Assembly: GCA_013397115.1 (NCBI GenBank)
Contig: VWZW01001254.1
Location: 277,702-341,701, forward strand
Length of the DNA stretch: 64,000 nucleotides
Direction of reading: 5' to 3'
Source of the DNA: Edolisoma coerulescens
Lineage: Eukaryota > Chordata > Aves > Passeriformes > Campephagidae
Shown here: positions 51,697 through 63,729 of the stretch, piece after piece
Numbering within the stretch: the stretch's first letter is position 1
Layout of the letters: each line of letters opens with the position of its first letter
Made by a program: the position numbers and the translations under genes
Notes under the pieces: model-generated
What the model saw: the letters and a program-made list of their open reading frames with translations, nothing else
What the model was told of the DNA's origin: nothing
The model's database searches: none

Positions 51697-52339
51697 CTGG
51701 GGGGGGGGCATTGGTGACAAAGACGGAAGTATAAAACAGAGGAGGGCCCCATAAGTGCTGCTCCCTGCTGGGCAGTGAGGAATGGGCACAGTTCATGTGG
51801 ATCAAGCAGAAGGATGTAAACCTGGCATGCTACACACAATCATGAAGAGTCTCTGGAAGCAAAGAAGAAAGATGACTGGCCTCTGCTTCTGGGCTTTTGT
51901 GCAGTCCCTTGGGAGGTGAAATCACATGAAAGTTGGAATGGTATCCCTGCATGATGACCCCTGCTCCTAAAATATGACTGTGACACTGCTGTTGTGCAGC
52001 CCTTTCTGTGTCCTCCAGCCATGGCAATCTCCATGAACCCCAGCCAGCTTCACTGTCGGGGCCACTTCATAGGCAACATCTTTACAAGCTGATATTTGGC
52101 CCATTTCCTTCCCCACCCCACATCTACAGGATATTTTCCACTTACTTCTCTGAAGCCAAGGCTTTTCTTTATTATAGGGGAGACACTTTAACAGGAACAT
52201 TAAATATGTTACGGATGAGGACATCTAGCCAGCAACCAAGAGGAGGGGAAACTTGATGAAAGGCAGGAAATTGGAATTTAATAAGAAGCACAGTAATAGT
52301 TTCCTAATGTCCACTGGCTCCCCCTTCTCAAGGCCTTAC

Positions 52340-52516
52340 CTGAAGTATAGACAGTGCAGCACTGAGGTCCCTGTATTGACTTTGGAAGAGATGAGTGATC
52401 CTCACTGGAATCTCCAATTCTGTAGCCAAGGGATCTAAAATGTCTAGATATTTTTGGTCCCTTATCTCCCAGGCTAACCCATGCCTCCAGTTTTTGAGCC
52501 AGAATTCCATGTTCAG
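52340..52516 (-). other. Candidate internal coding exon (tentative)
   Basis: A stop-free minus-strand stretch of 59 codons ends exactly at CAG|GTAAGG (exon end 52340), a near-ideal splice donor, in phase 0. The translation contains hydrophobic/aromatic blocks such as EFWLKNWRHGLAWEIRD and LDILDPLATELEIPVRI that look plausibly folded. The acceptor is weak: the best in-frame choice is an AG at 52518-52517 after atatttg, because an in-frame stop lies shortly upstream. No protein family is recognised. Random ORFs with a GTAAGG are expected in a window this size. Confidence 0.18.
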
Positions 52517-52987
52517 CTCAAATATAAGTCAACTGTCTCGACAGAGAAATCAGTAGAATTTTCTAGCCATTAATCCCAACGGAATTGCTCCATATCTTCT
52601 TACAACACTCACAGGACTATGCAAGTTGCAACATCAAGGTACAAGAATTAGCCAGCTGGCCCCCGCCAAGCCTCGTCTGGCTTCTTTGTCTCACAGTGAC
52701 CAGACCCAGCTGCCTGGGAAGAAAACTGGTTTGTACCATAGCCATGGTATCTACCATAAGTTACCCCCATGATTTGATATACTGCAGTGGAGGTTCAAGA
52801 GGATTTTCACTTCCTCACGTTGTCCTATTCCTAGTTCTGTGTTTTACCCACAATTCAAAACATCAAGAGAACTTTCAAAGCAACATTCTCTATTTCACAA
52901 TGTTGTGGTAAATCAAACATATGTAGACTGAAAACCTAATAAAAACACTATGAGAAGTTTTAATCAGAAGAGTATATTGAAATGTAG

Positions 52988-53166
52988 ATAGTAAAACTGC
53001 CGTAACTAACTGCAGATGCTAAAGAAACTATAAAGCTGCAGTCAGCATGATTTGCCACATTACTGTGTTAGAGCAAAGACTGACTGTAGTTTTACTATTT
53101 GACTTAATAAACTGGCTTTTTTTTATTATATAATGCACCAAGTTGCTGTAGTTTTACTATAGTAAA
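52988..53166. repeat. Inverted/direct repeat cluster around gtagttttactat
   Basis: The 13-mer gtagttttactat occurs at 53086-53098 and 53148-53160. Its near-exact reverse complement, atagtaaaactgc, lies at 52988-53000 (12 of 13 match). The third copy runs into the 14-bp perfect palindrome tttactatagtaaa (53153-53166). The arms could fold a roughly 110-bp hairpin. This resembles a decayed MITE or other foldback element, but no target-site duplication or known terminal repeat is recognised. Confidence 0.55.
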
Positions 53167-54989
53167 TACAATTCAACCGTAGTTTAAAGAGAGATGCTGT
53201 TTTCATTTGCTTTTTTTAAAACACACAGTAAAGCTGGGAGAAGTACTTTGGTAACGCTTCTTCGGTGCCCTTCTTTTACTTTTCCCTTAACTTTGTGTTT
53301 GAATATGTGGTTTCTGTTTTCAACTATTTTGCATTCTGTTTGTGCTTTCCTTGAAATAGGAAGTCATCTTCAGTGATTTTTGCGAGTACATAGGTTTTAT
53401 ATTTGAGACAGAGAAGAATGACAACATTTGGATTCCACTTTCACACAAATATGAAGGTTTCTGTATTTGAAATACAAGGTATTTTGCACAATTCTCATTC
53501 TGAAGTTTCTATATGAGAGGTATATATTTCTGGGTAGTGGTCATTTGGTCCATCTGGAAATCACCATACTTAGACACAGAAGGATGAGCTGTAAGGGATG
53601 CCTGGTTTTCCTTATAGTGTTATATTTGTACACTCAGTTTATCTCTTTCCCTGTGTGTTTGCTTTCTTTGCCTTTATACACCCACCCAGAGAGCAGCAGT
53701 GTGGTGTTCTCTGGGAATTATGTGCTGGTGCCAGACTGACAGTCATAGAAACCACAGAAACAGAAAAATATGTAGATCTTACTTTCCTACTCCCAGAGGC
53801 AAGGATGACACAGCTCCAGCATGGATGGGGAGAAAGCATGTTAATAAAAAAAAAAAAATTCACATTCATCGTCAAACTAATGCCAACTGACAGTGATTTT
53901 CTCCATGTGTCATTGTTAATTTTATTCTTACTGCTTTACATGTGAATATACATCTCAGTAGTCAGTCCCTGAAGCCAAGGAATACTACAACAAAACCCAG
54001 GCCCGTGACACTCATTCAGGCTGGTGCATTAACAGGAGCATTTAAAGGATTCACTAAACTCTAGTATCGTGTGTTGGGTCTCCCTATTCTCCAGCAGCAA
54101 TTCACAGCAGCTGCCTGTGGTCCAGGAGCACCACAGACACCACACACCCCTCCTCCTGCCACAGGACATGCCCTCTGCAGCATGAGAGATAGTCTGCTTG
54201 GATTTCTTACTCACACAATTGCAACTTGGCAAGGAAATCCTGGCACAAACAGCCAGAAATCCAAGTGTGTCCTTAATTCCTTGTGCACTGCTCCAAAGGC
54301 ATTTGGATAAAAGTTGAGGGTTGACTTACGTGTTTTCCTCACTATTTCTCCCTAAAGCTGTCACTGCTGAATTTTATCACTGGCCAAAAAAATAAAGATT
54401 TTAAATACATCCTGGTTTTGACTGCTTTTTTTTCTTTTTATTTTTTTTAATTAACAAAGACAAGCGGGAGTTGTATGGGATTTTTTAAATTGTACTTGAT
54501 GTCACTTATTGCCAGTGCAATGCATGGCCAGAGGAAACTGAGCTGACTTTGTTCTGAACAAAGACAGTTGACCTGAGCAATCAATGCCATTGTAGGAAAC
54601 CTCTGGTCCAAACCCAATGTCTGTCCCTGAAGCCAGCTCTATCACTGACCAAATGGGAGCAAAGAACTCAAAACTCAGAGAAGTTTTGGGTGCAGGCAAA
54701 TTCAAAGCCAAACATCATGCTCCTGCAAAAAAGGAAGATAAAACACTGCAACAACCACTCTCCTCACTCCTTCCAGCTGAAATGCTTGGTGAAAATTAAT
54801 CTTTGGACAAAAGCCTATGAATTTAACTTCGCATCTTGCATGTCAACTGTGGCTCTTGGTCTTCACATCTTCTCCACTATAAGCAAATGAATCGTGTGGC
54901 TTTGGATGTCATGGCATCAAGTCAGGCTGATTACTGGGAAGCATAACACCATCAGCAGCAGAAGCAAAATAGGCATAGCAGAGCCACTA
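53167..54989. other. Non-coding, nothing recognised
   Basis: Unique sequence with an A-run near 53847-53858. Overlapping frames at 53467-53945 have no recognisable domain. Confidence 0.55.
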
Positions 54990-55460
54990 AATATTTAGCC
55001 ATACTCCATCCATCTTTGTCATTTTTGCTGCCTTCCTCAATCATCCTTCTCTTAATGGCTCGGAAAAAAATGGCAGCTATTTTAGGTGTCCCACTGTTAT
55101 CACGGAGATGCAATCCCTGCTAAACCAACTATTTCCAATGCATTGCCAAGTAAACCCTGGGCTGACCTTTGACTTCATCATCTGAAATATGACCATAAAA
55201 ATAATGAGCCTGTAAACTGCTTTTGGCAATTATGCTGCTGCTGGAATGAAAGGACGTTGTCATTAGCATGCAGCTTATGAACCCCAGCTTGCTGGTCCTG
55301 GCAGGCAGCCAGCCTGGGAAACCGAGCCGGCCTTAAAGCTGACACAGGTTCAATGGGATAATTAGGCAGCTTTTTTGTTAGAGTTTGTTGATATAAATGT
55401 GGTAGAGCTTAGCCTTTTCCCCCTCAGCTCTGGGTAATGGTCAGGGCTAACAGGTGTCAG
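54990..55460. promoter_or_regulatory. Candidate conserved non-coding/regulatory block
   Basis: The stretch lacks simple repeats and recognisable transposons. It has closely spaced homeodomain/POU-like cores, for example tcattagcatgcag at 55260 and ataattagg at 55359, with ccataaaaataatgag at 55192. The open frames here are short and overlap on opposite strands. This is pattern-based inference only; no alignment was possible. Confidence 0.2.
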
Positions 55461-55561
55461 GCTAATGGTGGTGCGGGAAATTAATACTTGGTTTCCTGGT
55501 ACCTTCCTTTGTTGTTTTTCCCCACAGAGGAATTCCTCCAAATCTTCTAGCACTTTGCAAG

Positions 55562-55590
55562 CTCCTTCCCTCCCTCCCTCCTTCCCCCTT
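55562..55590. repeat. (CCCT)n-like pyrimidine tract
   Basis: The sequence ctccttccctccctccctcc continues as a pure pyrimidine run. The purine strand could form H-DNA. Confidence 0.85.
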
Positions 55591-56142
55591 CTTATTTATC
55601 TTTGCCCAAAACATTTTATCAAGAAGAGCACGCCATTTAGTCACATACAAAAAAGCTGGGAAGTGCTGACTGGAAAATAAATTACCATCAATCACATCGG
55701 TCAATCAGCCTTCCATTTATTAGGTTAAGGAATAGAACTTGAATTTTCAAACAGCAATTGGCCACATCTTTTTTTGAAGTTCATGGGAAATCTCCAGGGA
55801 AATGAGCCAAAGCAGAATAAAGGACACCCAAAACGTCACACAGCTCTGAACAAACTACAGTACCACTTATAAAAGCGTTTGGGTCACTTAAACATCTGGT
55901 TATCTTAAGCAACTTGGAACAGGGTTCTTGGCACTCAGGAGGAATTGAAAATGCCAGATCACCTAACAGCTCTTTGTAAGTCCTTAAAGCAGAGTCTATC
56001 TGTGCTTTATGTCAAAGCAAGTGAGACAGCAAGAGAAATGGTGAGCGTGCCTCCGCACATGCTGTAGCCAGCCAATAGCCCTTGCAGAAAGCAAGCTTTC
56101 ATACTCATTTTACTCATACACACTGCCTTTTATCTCGAGGGT

Positions 56143-56216
56143 AGCTAAAGCATTGCAAAGGGACAGTGAGGCCCTATACCAAAATCACTTTTCCCATCCC
56201 CAAAATGGAGCAACTT
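56143..56216 (+). repeat. Ancient amniote repeat fossil
   Basis: The strings tagctaaagcattgcaaagg, gacagtgaggc, then atcacttttcccatccccaa and aatggagcaact parallel 'ctctaaagcactttacaaaggaggtcagtatcattatccccattttacagatggggaaact'. Related to the fossils at 12741 and 38512. Confidence 0.45.
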
Positions 56217-56418
56217 CGGGGGAGAGATCTGCTAACTTGTGCATCAAACACATATGGCAGCTCAGATGGGAGAGGTAAAAGCCATATGAAAGGATATTTT
56301 CCTGGTAAAGTGCCATTGTTTATGCGGGACATGGTGGTAGGTAGCCTTACAATTAAAAGAAAACTCAGCAGGGAGGACAAAACCCCCATTCTGCTAAGAC
56401 GTGGCAGAGACCCACCAG

Positions 56419-56434
56419 CAGCACCATCTGCTGA
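56419..56434 (-). promoter_or_regulatory. CTCF-like motif
   Basis: The minus strand reads tcagcagatggtgctgctgg. This resembles the CTCF core CCAGCAGATGGCGCT with two mismatches (first C to T, and C to T inside GGCGC). The second falls in a strongly constrained position, so binding is doubtful. Confidence 0.2.
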
Positions 56435-56465
56435 ACCTCATGGTGGTCTCAGTAATTGTGCAGGC

Positions 56466-56514
56466 TTTCCCTTCCCTTCCCTTCTTTCCTTCTCCTTTTT
56501 CTTTTTCCCCTTTA
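56466..56514. repeat. 49-bp pure pyrimidine tract ending in TTTAG
   Basis: An unbroken C/T tract runs through cttcccttcccttcccttct and on to ttttcccctttag. It has the shape of a strong plus-strand splice acceptor, but the downstream sequence is not recognisably coding. Confidence 0.85.
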
Positions 56515-57579
56515 GTATACCCTGTTCCCAAGACTTACAACCTTTGTCTTCCCAGTTTCCCACCCTGTCCTGTGGCTCCACACTCTGCACCCATTTTTTG
56601 GAATACATAAACCACTTGATTTCTTGCGTCCCTTCTCATGACACCAATCTGATTCTCTCCTGACCCGTGCTGTACCTCATCACTGCTCTGCTTCAAAGAG
56701 CAGCCAGCCCACGAGTCAAGTCCTAGGCATAAAGGTCATGCTTTTTTCCCTGCTCCCCATGGGATGCTGCAGGGACATTGTCCCTTTCAGCCCCTTCATT
56801 TAACAAAAGAGGTCACCCTCCCAGTGGTGCTGCTCCCTCTGATTTGCCAGAGGCATAGAAGTACACATCTAAACTGGGAAGGATGAGGATTGCTGTAGTC
56901 CAGCTCCAGTCCTGCCTGCCTACAGAAGAGAGGTGCTCATGCTCTACAAAGCCTCTTGACAATACAAAGTGGAAAGAGTCATCAGAATGAGGTTGTATGT
57001 CCACTTTCAATAAAGGCATCTCTTGAAAACCTGCTGGCCTTAACTTGAGCCACTGGTGCAGCCATGGAACCATGGAACTCAGCCCGGGCCACATATTTCC
57101 CAGCTTTGCAGGCCCATACACAGCATACCATGGGTTGTGCCCTGCCCACACCACCAGGCTGGAAGTCTGATATGGCCATATCCATCTGCAGTGTGGTCAC
57201 AGCAATTTAAACCTACCTTTACCAAGAGAACCACAAAGAAGTCAATATATGGGGCACGGGAAAGAAGCTAAGAGATATTTTGCTGCCTGCCTTGCCCTCA
57301 AGACCTCTGTGAAGAAAAGAGAGCTAACACAAGCCCCTCCTTCAACAGTTGAAAGTAAAGATCCACTGGTTGGAATTTGGGAGTCAGCAAACCTTGCAGT
57401 GGGAGGTAAACTGTAAGCTTTTAATGATGTGAATAAATTACTTGGAACACATTACTATGGCAAATTCTCCATTTGTTAGAGTCTCTAACTGAAGAGCAAA
57501 TGCATTTCATATTTGAAATTTCCAATTAAAAACAATTTTTTTGGACTAAAGGCCAGAATCACTGCCTGAAATCTATGGC

Positions 57580-57652
57580 TTTTGTAATAAAATGGGTCAG
57601 ACTAGGTAATCACAAGGGCTTACTGCAACCTAAAATTACGTTAATCTATCTG
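57580..57652 (+). mobile_element. Degraded CR1-like 3' terminus
   Basis: The string gggtcagactaggtaatcac is followed by aagggcttactgcaacctaa and aattacgttaatctatctg. This echoes the CR1 terminus 'ggactagatgatcacaagggtcccttccaacctaaaattctatgaatct'. Only the final roughly 70 bp are recognisable and divergence is high, so this is an old copy. Confidence 0.45.
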
Positions 57653-60600
57653 TTCCAGAAAACAGCAGTGAAAATATATTGTGCCTACAAAGTCCTGTTG
57701 CATGCAAGAGGTATATTTGAGTTTGTGTACCATAGCAGTGTTTGAGCTTTCTCAGCTTTGGGCCCATCACCTGAATATGAAAAACTAATGAAAAAAAAAA
57801 AAAGACAATAATCAACCTTCCTTTGTCAGATTGCCAAAGACTGCAAAATAGAGGCAGCACTCACTTTACACAGATTATGAAAGACCCTTGCCTTAGCTTT
57901 TCTTACTGTGAGTAGCGCAATAATGAATTTACCGTGAAAGTCAAATGGAGAAGGGTGATACTTCATCCTGATGAAGTCTGACACCAAGAGAAGATGATAC
58001 AGCCTGCCCTACAATGGCAAAACCACTGAAAAATCCCATCCCAAAAACCACATGCAGCAAGCAAACAACATTCATTCCATCAGCAGCTTTGATTAAACTA
58101 AAATCCCTGCAATACACAGCTTATGGTTTTTTCTGTTTGTGGAGTGGTTCAAAGTTTTTAAGGCACAAAGCTAATTTATTGACGAAGAAGAATGCAATGC
58201 CAAGACTTCTGAGAGATAAACATCTCCTTCAGATAATTGTCTGTTGGTCAAAGTAGTGCCCCAGAACCTAGAGCAGCTGCTTTAATGCCTGGGTTGGTCC
58301 AAACTGGCCCTGCTTTTGATTTGGGAAGGGGCAAGCAGAGCTCTGCAAGCTCCCAGTCCAAGGCCACAAAAGGTGCGAGGAGAAAGAAGTAAGGAAAACA
58401 CCTTTGCCAAAGGACACCCAGAAAGTCAAGGGACAGGGGGGCAATACTTTGAAACAGAAAAGTGACAGAGCAAATAGGACGAAGGAGATTTATTGCTGAT
58501 TCCTAGAGGATGCCAACAGAAGAGCATTGGCAGGGTGACACTTCCAGCATCAAGGCGGTAAGTGGATGAATCAAGGTGGTAACCTGGCAATAGCACAGCC
58601 ATAACGTAGTAGCAGGCTGTAGCACAGAGGATCCTGACAACCTGCCAGCACTGCAGGTGCAGGCTCAGAGTTTGCACCGTGACATTAATTCACATGTAAT
58701 CAAAGTCTTCCCATAAGAGAAATATCTCTTGTCCCCATCCACAGAATATTATTCATGTGCTGCACATGAATGCTTTGCTTAAGTTAGTGTCCTGGTCTGA
58801 AGGAGACCTAACTTGAATTACCACCTTCTATAAGGTCCTTGAGTACTTTAGTACCTAGCACATAATTTTAAAAGTCAATACCAACAGAGAGAGACAGGTA
58901 CTTACAAAGAACCCACTTGTGGACACAATCTCAAAAGAATAAAGAGGGGATAGGAGACAAAATAGGCAAAACCACCAAATAAAGATTTAAACTCTCCTTT
59001 CTACTGACTAAAGATGAAAAAAGGAAAAAAACCAACCCTAGGTCATCATTAAAAAATGGATTACAGGGAGGGAAAATAAAAACATTCAGAGCCAAAATTC
59101 AAAACACCACTGAAATGTGGAATCTGGAGATGGGAGAGGTCAAAGAGGATTCAGGTCTTGCCCTGGAAAAGTTTGTTGTTACAGACAGAAAGAAAGAAAA
59201 AAAAGTGAATGTTTGCCTTTTCTTCTAAAACAGAGTATTTAAGGGATCTTTTAGAAGCAGGGTAGTGGGAAGTGTGGGATAGGATTTCACAGCTTTTGGC
59301 AGCTGTCTTCTGCCTTCTTTCTCCATGCACAGTGAGAGCAGATTTCTTTCGAAAAGTATTGGCTAATTCCATGGGGAACAAGGATGCCTCGGGAGTAAAA
59401 CACTTCTGTTGAACTCCCATTTGCACCAGCTCTACACTGAGGTACATTCCGTGACTTCACTGGCATCAGACCTCATCTGTACAGACCTAGAAAAACAGAG
59501 CAAAACAACACACCAAAAAAACGGCCTTGCAAAATCTTTGCAAAAGGTAAGCTGATCTAATGATTGGGGATTTTTGTTCCTCAGTATGCAAGAAGAGGCA
59601 ATCATTTGAATAAGGATCCAAGGCATCTTCCAAGTAAGTCCTTATATCCCATGAAAACTGCCTTTCTCTGAGCCACTTCACAATCTGTGTGGCTTTTTCC
59701 TTGCACTAGAAAAAGTGCTTTTCCTTGTTTCACAGAAATCTCCCTACAGCAGTCACGAGTGAACAGTCCACCAGTAAGGAAGAGTTAAAAATATTTCCAG
59801 GTGAGCTCTCTTGTGGATAGCAGTTGAGAAAAATCTATTACCTAAATACAGGATACACAACATCAGTAAATTAAGCATCCCATACAGAATTCAGTGTTAT
59901 TGCGAGGCCTTTCAATGTTCACATCAATTGGGTAAACACAAAGACTTAAGAAAAGAAGCAATAATTGCTGCTGGGATTGAGGTGGGACTAATGATGACTA
60001 ATGTACTTGTTATGGAGCATTCTTCAATTAATTCCCCTGGGAGGCAGTGAATCTTGTTATCTAATCTTGCACACACATCCCTAACCTGCACTTATTTTCC
60101 ACAAGTATGCTAAGCACTTTCTATGTATAGAGGAAGCCAAAACATGTATGCTTTTCTGTGAGAAAGAGAGCTAAGGTATTTCCTTCAGAGGATGGCAGGC
60201 ATTCTGAGAGGTGAGAAGGAAATTCAAACACAGTTATACTGAACAAATGTGCCCAGAAATCTGAAATGGGGTGAATTTGGAATAGGTCATCTCACAGTCA
60301 CATAAAGACAGGGAGAGATGTTTTCCTCCTGGAAGGAAAGCTAAGAGAGCAGATTTTCTGCTCTATCAGGTATAATGACTAATAGTACTTTCCATAAAAT
60401 ATTCCAACAACAGTTTATAGTTTACAGCATGATCACAAAGAAAAAAAGAAGAGAAATAAAATGCTTATCATAATTCTTTGAGAGGAAAGTACTGCTCATG
60501 CAGAATATTCTCTGAAGAGATCTTGGAAATCGTTACAGTTCATTTGATAATATATTGCCTAATAATAGTTTCCTCTTCCCTCATGCTCCCTTCAGTTGCA

Positions 60601-63600
60601 ATGATTCATAATGAATCTATGCTACATGATGAAGTCATCCAACAATCTAAATAACAGTCAAAGATGTTAGTACTGTTTATTGTTCTGGCTCAAATGCAAG
60701 AAGGACTTAATAACATAAATAATAAATATGTCAATATTTCATAAGTACTGTTCTCTGCAGAAACAGATATATATATGTGAAAAATATTGAAACCAGAGGG
60801 GGAAAAGGCTGTAAATAATAATACATCATAGATAAAAAATTTGTATTGTGGAGAAATTACTTTTTATGGCAGCTGCATGTAGTAACATTTGAAAGGTAAT
60901 ATATATAGCTTTAGGCACATAGTCTTTATCTTATATCAGATTTTAGTCAAACAAGACCAGGAAACTCACTGAATGCTGTTACCATTTGAGCAGGTAATGA
61001 CAGGTTTGATCAGATCTGGGCAAATCAAATACAAATGTCACATAATTGGTGAAAAATTATTACCACTGCTTACATTATGGATAAAGTGCAGCTGTTTAAA
61101 ATTGGATGGATTCTAAAGCCATACCTGCATATTACCCAAGAGCCTGAATAGTTATTAGCTCTGATTTTGCTTGCTCCTGACGTGTGATTTTTCCTGTGAG
61201 CAAGACTTTGGTTAGCTAGAAAATATCTATGCTGTAAACTCGTCCTTGCAGAAGTCCATCTGTAAAATGTTTGCGATCTATAGTTCTAGTTTAGAGTCCC
61301 ACCCCAAATAAATATTGAATTGCCTCGATGTCGGCAGGTGCTGAACACTAGGAAGACTGAAATAATGGCAGGTCCCATATTCCCAGACTTCAGTCACTTG
61401 GCTGTGACATTTAGACCACCCTTGCTCATGTTCAGAGAGCCATGGAAACCTCCACCATGTTTCTCTCCTCCTTCTTCACTGAGCTGCTAAGGCAGAGAGT
61501 CGAGAGGGATGAAAGCAGCCTTGGAGGCCAGGCATCCAGCCATGTTTCATCCCATGCAGGCATTTGGGATCCAGCTCTTCACCCATCTCATCTCCACAGA
61601 GCTTCTGCTCCAGATCTATGCTCAGACTGCTCCTAACATTTGGAACGGGCAGTGTTTCAGACTGGCACTCTGTTCCTGCTGGCTTTTGCTTTATTAATTC
61701 CAATAACCATACACGCAAGCATAAGCAGAGTATCTGTGTGAGTGACAGAGTAAGATCTAAACACTCCTAGACTCTAAGGATAAAAAGGTTTATAGAAACA
61801 GTGCACACAGACAGTAAAAACATGAATTCCAAATGCTCTCAAAAATGAAAAAGAACCACAGACTCAAATTCAATTCCCACTTTTTTGCAGTACAGTATGA
61901 AATAAAAAGGAACCCCTCCCTTGCTTTCTTCATTAAGATCAGTCAAAACCTGTGCTTAAAAGACCCTCAGTATTTAATGCAGAAATGAGATATTCATTAA
62001 ATGTTTGTTCTTTAAAAACTCTCACTCTGTAAAGGGAATTCAATCTGGCTCTCTTTAGATCCCTACGTTAAAGGGCCTTATGGTGGGTTTCTCATAAGCA
62101 ATCTCTTAACCATTTCAGCTTGCTGAAAGTATAATGTGGAAAAAAGTGCATTTATTTGAAAAACAAATCTTGAAAGTTTAGCCATTAGCCTCAACACCAA
62201 TAAAATCTTCTGGTTCAGTCTGGAGTCTCTCAGGGGTATATGTACAGGTGCTAAGTGCTGAGCAGCTGCAGCAATTGATGAATTTAGGGAATGGTATGAA
62301 GTTTAAAAAACAAGATGACTAAATGAGATACATTTGGCAATCAAAGCCCAAGCTTATGTTAAAAATTAGAATGCCTTTATAGATGCTTTTGTTTTTCCCC
62401 TGAGTCTTCTAAAATCAGCATGGCAGCTAACGCAGAGCTAACAGTCAAAGTACTGACTACTTCTGGCAAGTTCTGGCTCAGTGAAAAGCTGAAGCAGAAA
62501 ACATTTGTGGATTATTATTACTTTTAATGTGTGTGGTAAAATGAAAGGAACAAGATTAATGCTCATACCCTACTCATTTACATAAAAGTCTCTTCATCCT
62601 GCTCCAGCAGCTCTAAGAAACTACACAGTGAGTGTAAAAATTTGCACTTTTTCCTAATGGCTCCCTTTCTGGCTCCCTTGAAAGTGAAGTAGAAAAAAGG
62701 CTAAATTCAAAGAGGAAGGTTTGAGTCCATTCTTGGGCTGGCAGTACCTGTTCTAAAGCCAGACAATCAAGTAAAAAGCACAAAGCCGTATCGTATGATA
62801 TGAGAGACCTTACAGATATTATCAGGGCCTTATCTTGTAGGGCTATAGCTAACTGCCAGATCTGCAATTCCTATTCTTTTCCAAATATTTTTTTCCTCTG
62901 ATCCTTCCCATTTTTTAATCTCTGCTCCTTAATTTGTTGTCTACAATTCTTGCTTTCCCCATGAAATCTGATAGCCACCAAAGACAGAAAACAGAGCTCC
63001 TTTTTCTGCTTTGCTCTATTTCTGCTTTGGCCTCTGCCAAAGGTATGAAGTGGGCTTCACAAGCACTAGGTCACTCCCTCTGCTCTGTGGGAAGGCAAAT
63101 AATATTGGGGTTTTGGGTACATGGCATTGTGTTTTGAAAACAGTGACTTCCATGAGCATGGAAGGTCATTCCAGCATAGAGGAAACACAGGAACTCCAGT
63201 CAAACCACAGTGCCGTATTCTAAAGAGGTGCATTGAAAGTTCCAGCAGACAGAAAGGCTTTCAAATCCCTTGCCTCCATTCCCTTATCTTGCAGGATCCC
63301 TGAAGAATATAGATGTTAGAAACAAAACCATCCTATCCTTGTTTTGAGAAACAGCATTTTGGAACATTTCTTCTAACAGAACCTGCAGGACCCAACTGAG
63401 CATCCAGTTCCACTGACAAGGAAGGATAAAATCTTCTATTCCCTGATTTCCTTAGCAGTCACTGGATCCCTGCATTAAGAGATACTTGTAGCTGCTGACT
63501 GAGGGAGGAGAGCCCAGACCACCAATAACGTCTAGATGTTCAAACTATGGGTCCCATTCCAGTAAGGCAATGAAGAGAGTACTTAATGGGAAATTCTTGT

Positions 63601-63729
63601 TTCAGACAGAAAAGAAATGAGGTTAAATTTAATAGCACATCCTGACTATGCCTGCACTTGGTAAAGCCTCAGCTTGAAAGCGCAAACTCCCTTAGAGGAC
63701 ACAGTAAAGGAAGAACTGGACACACAGTG
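57653..63729. other. Non-coding, nothing recognised
   Basis: About 6 kb of unique sequence, markedly AT-rich at 60350-60960 with short TA runs (60769-60778). Frames such as 59151-59447 (minus) and 61442-61770 overlap on both strands and show no domain. An A13 run sits at 57791-57803. Confidence 0.55.

Noticed and set aside
56166..56663. 165-codon plus-strand frame
   Set aside because: It begins inside an ancient repeat fossil and crosses a pyrimidine tract that produces Phe/Ser/Pro low complexity.
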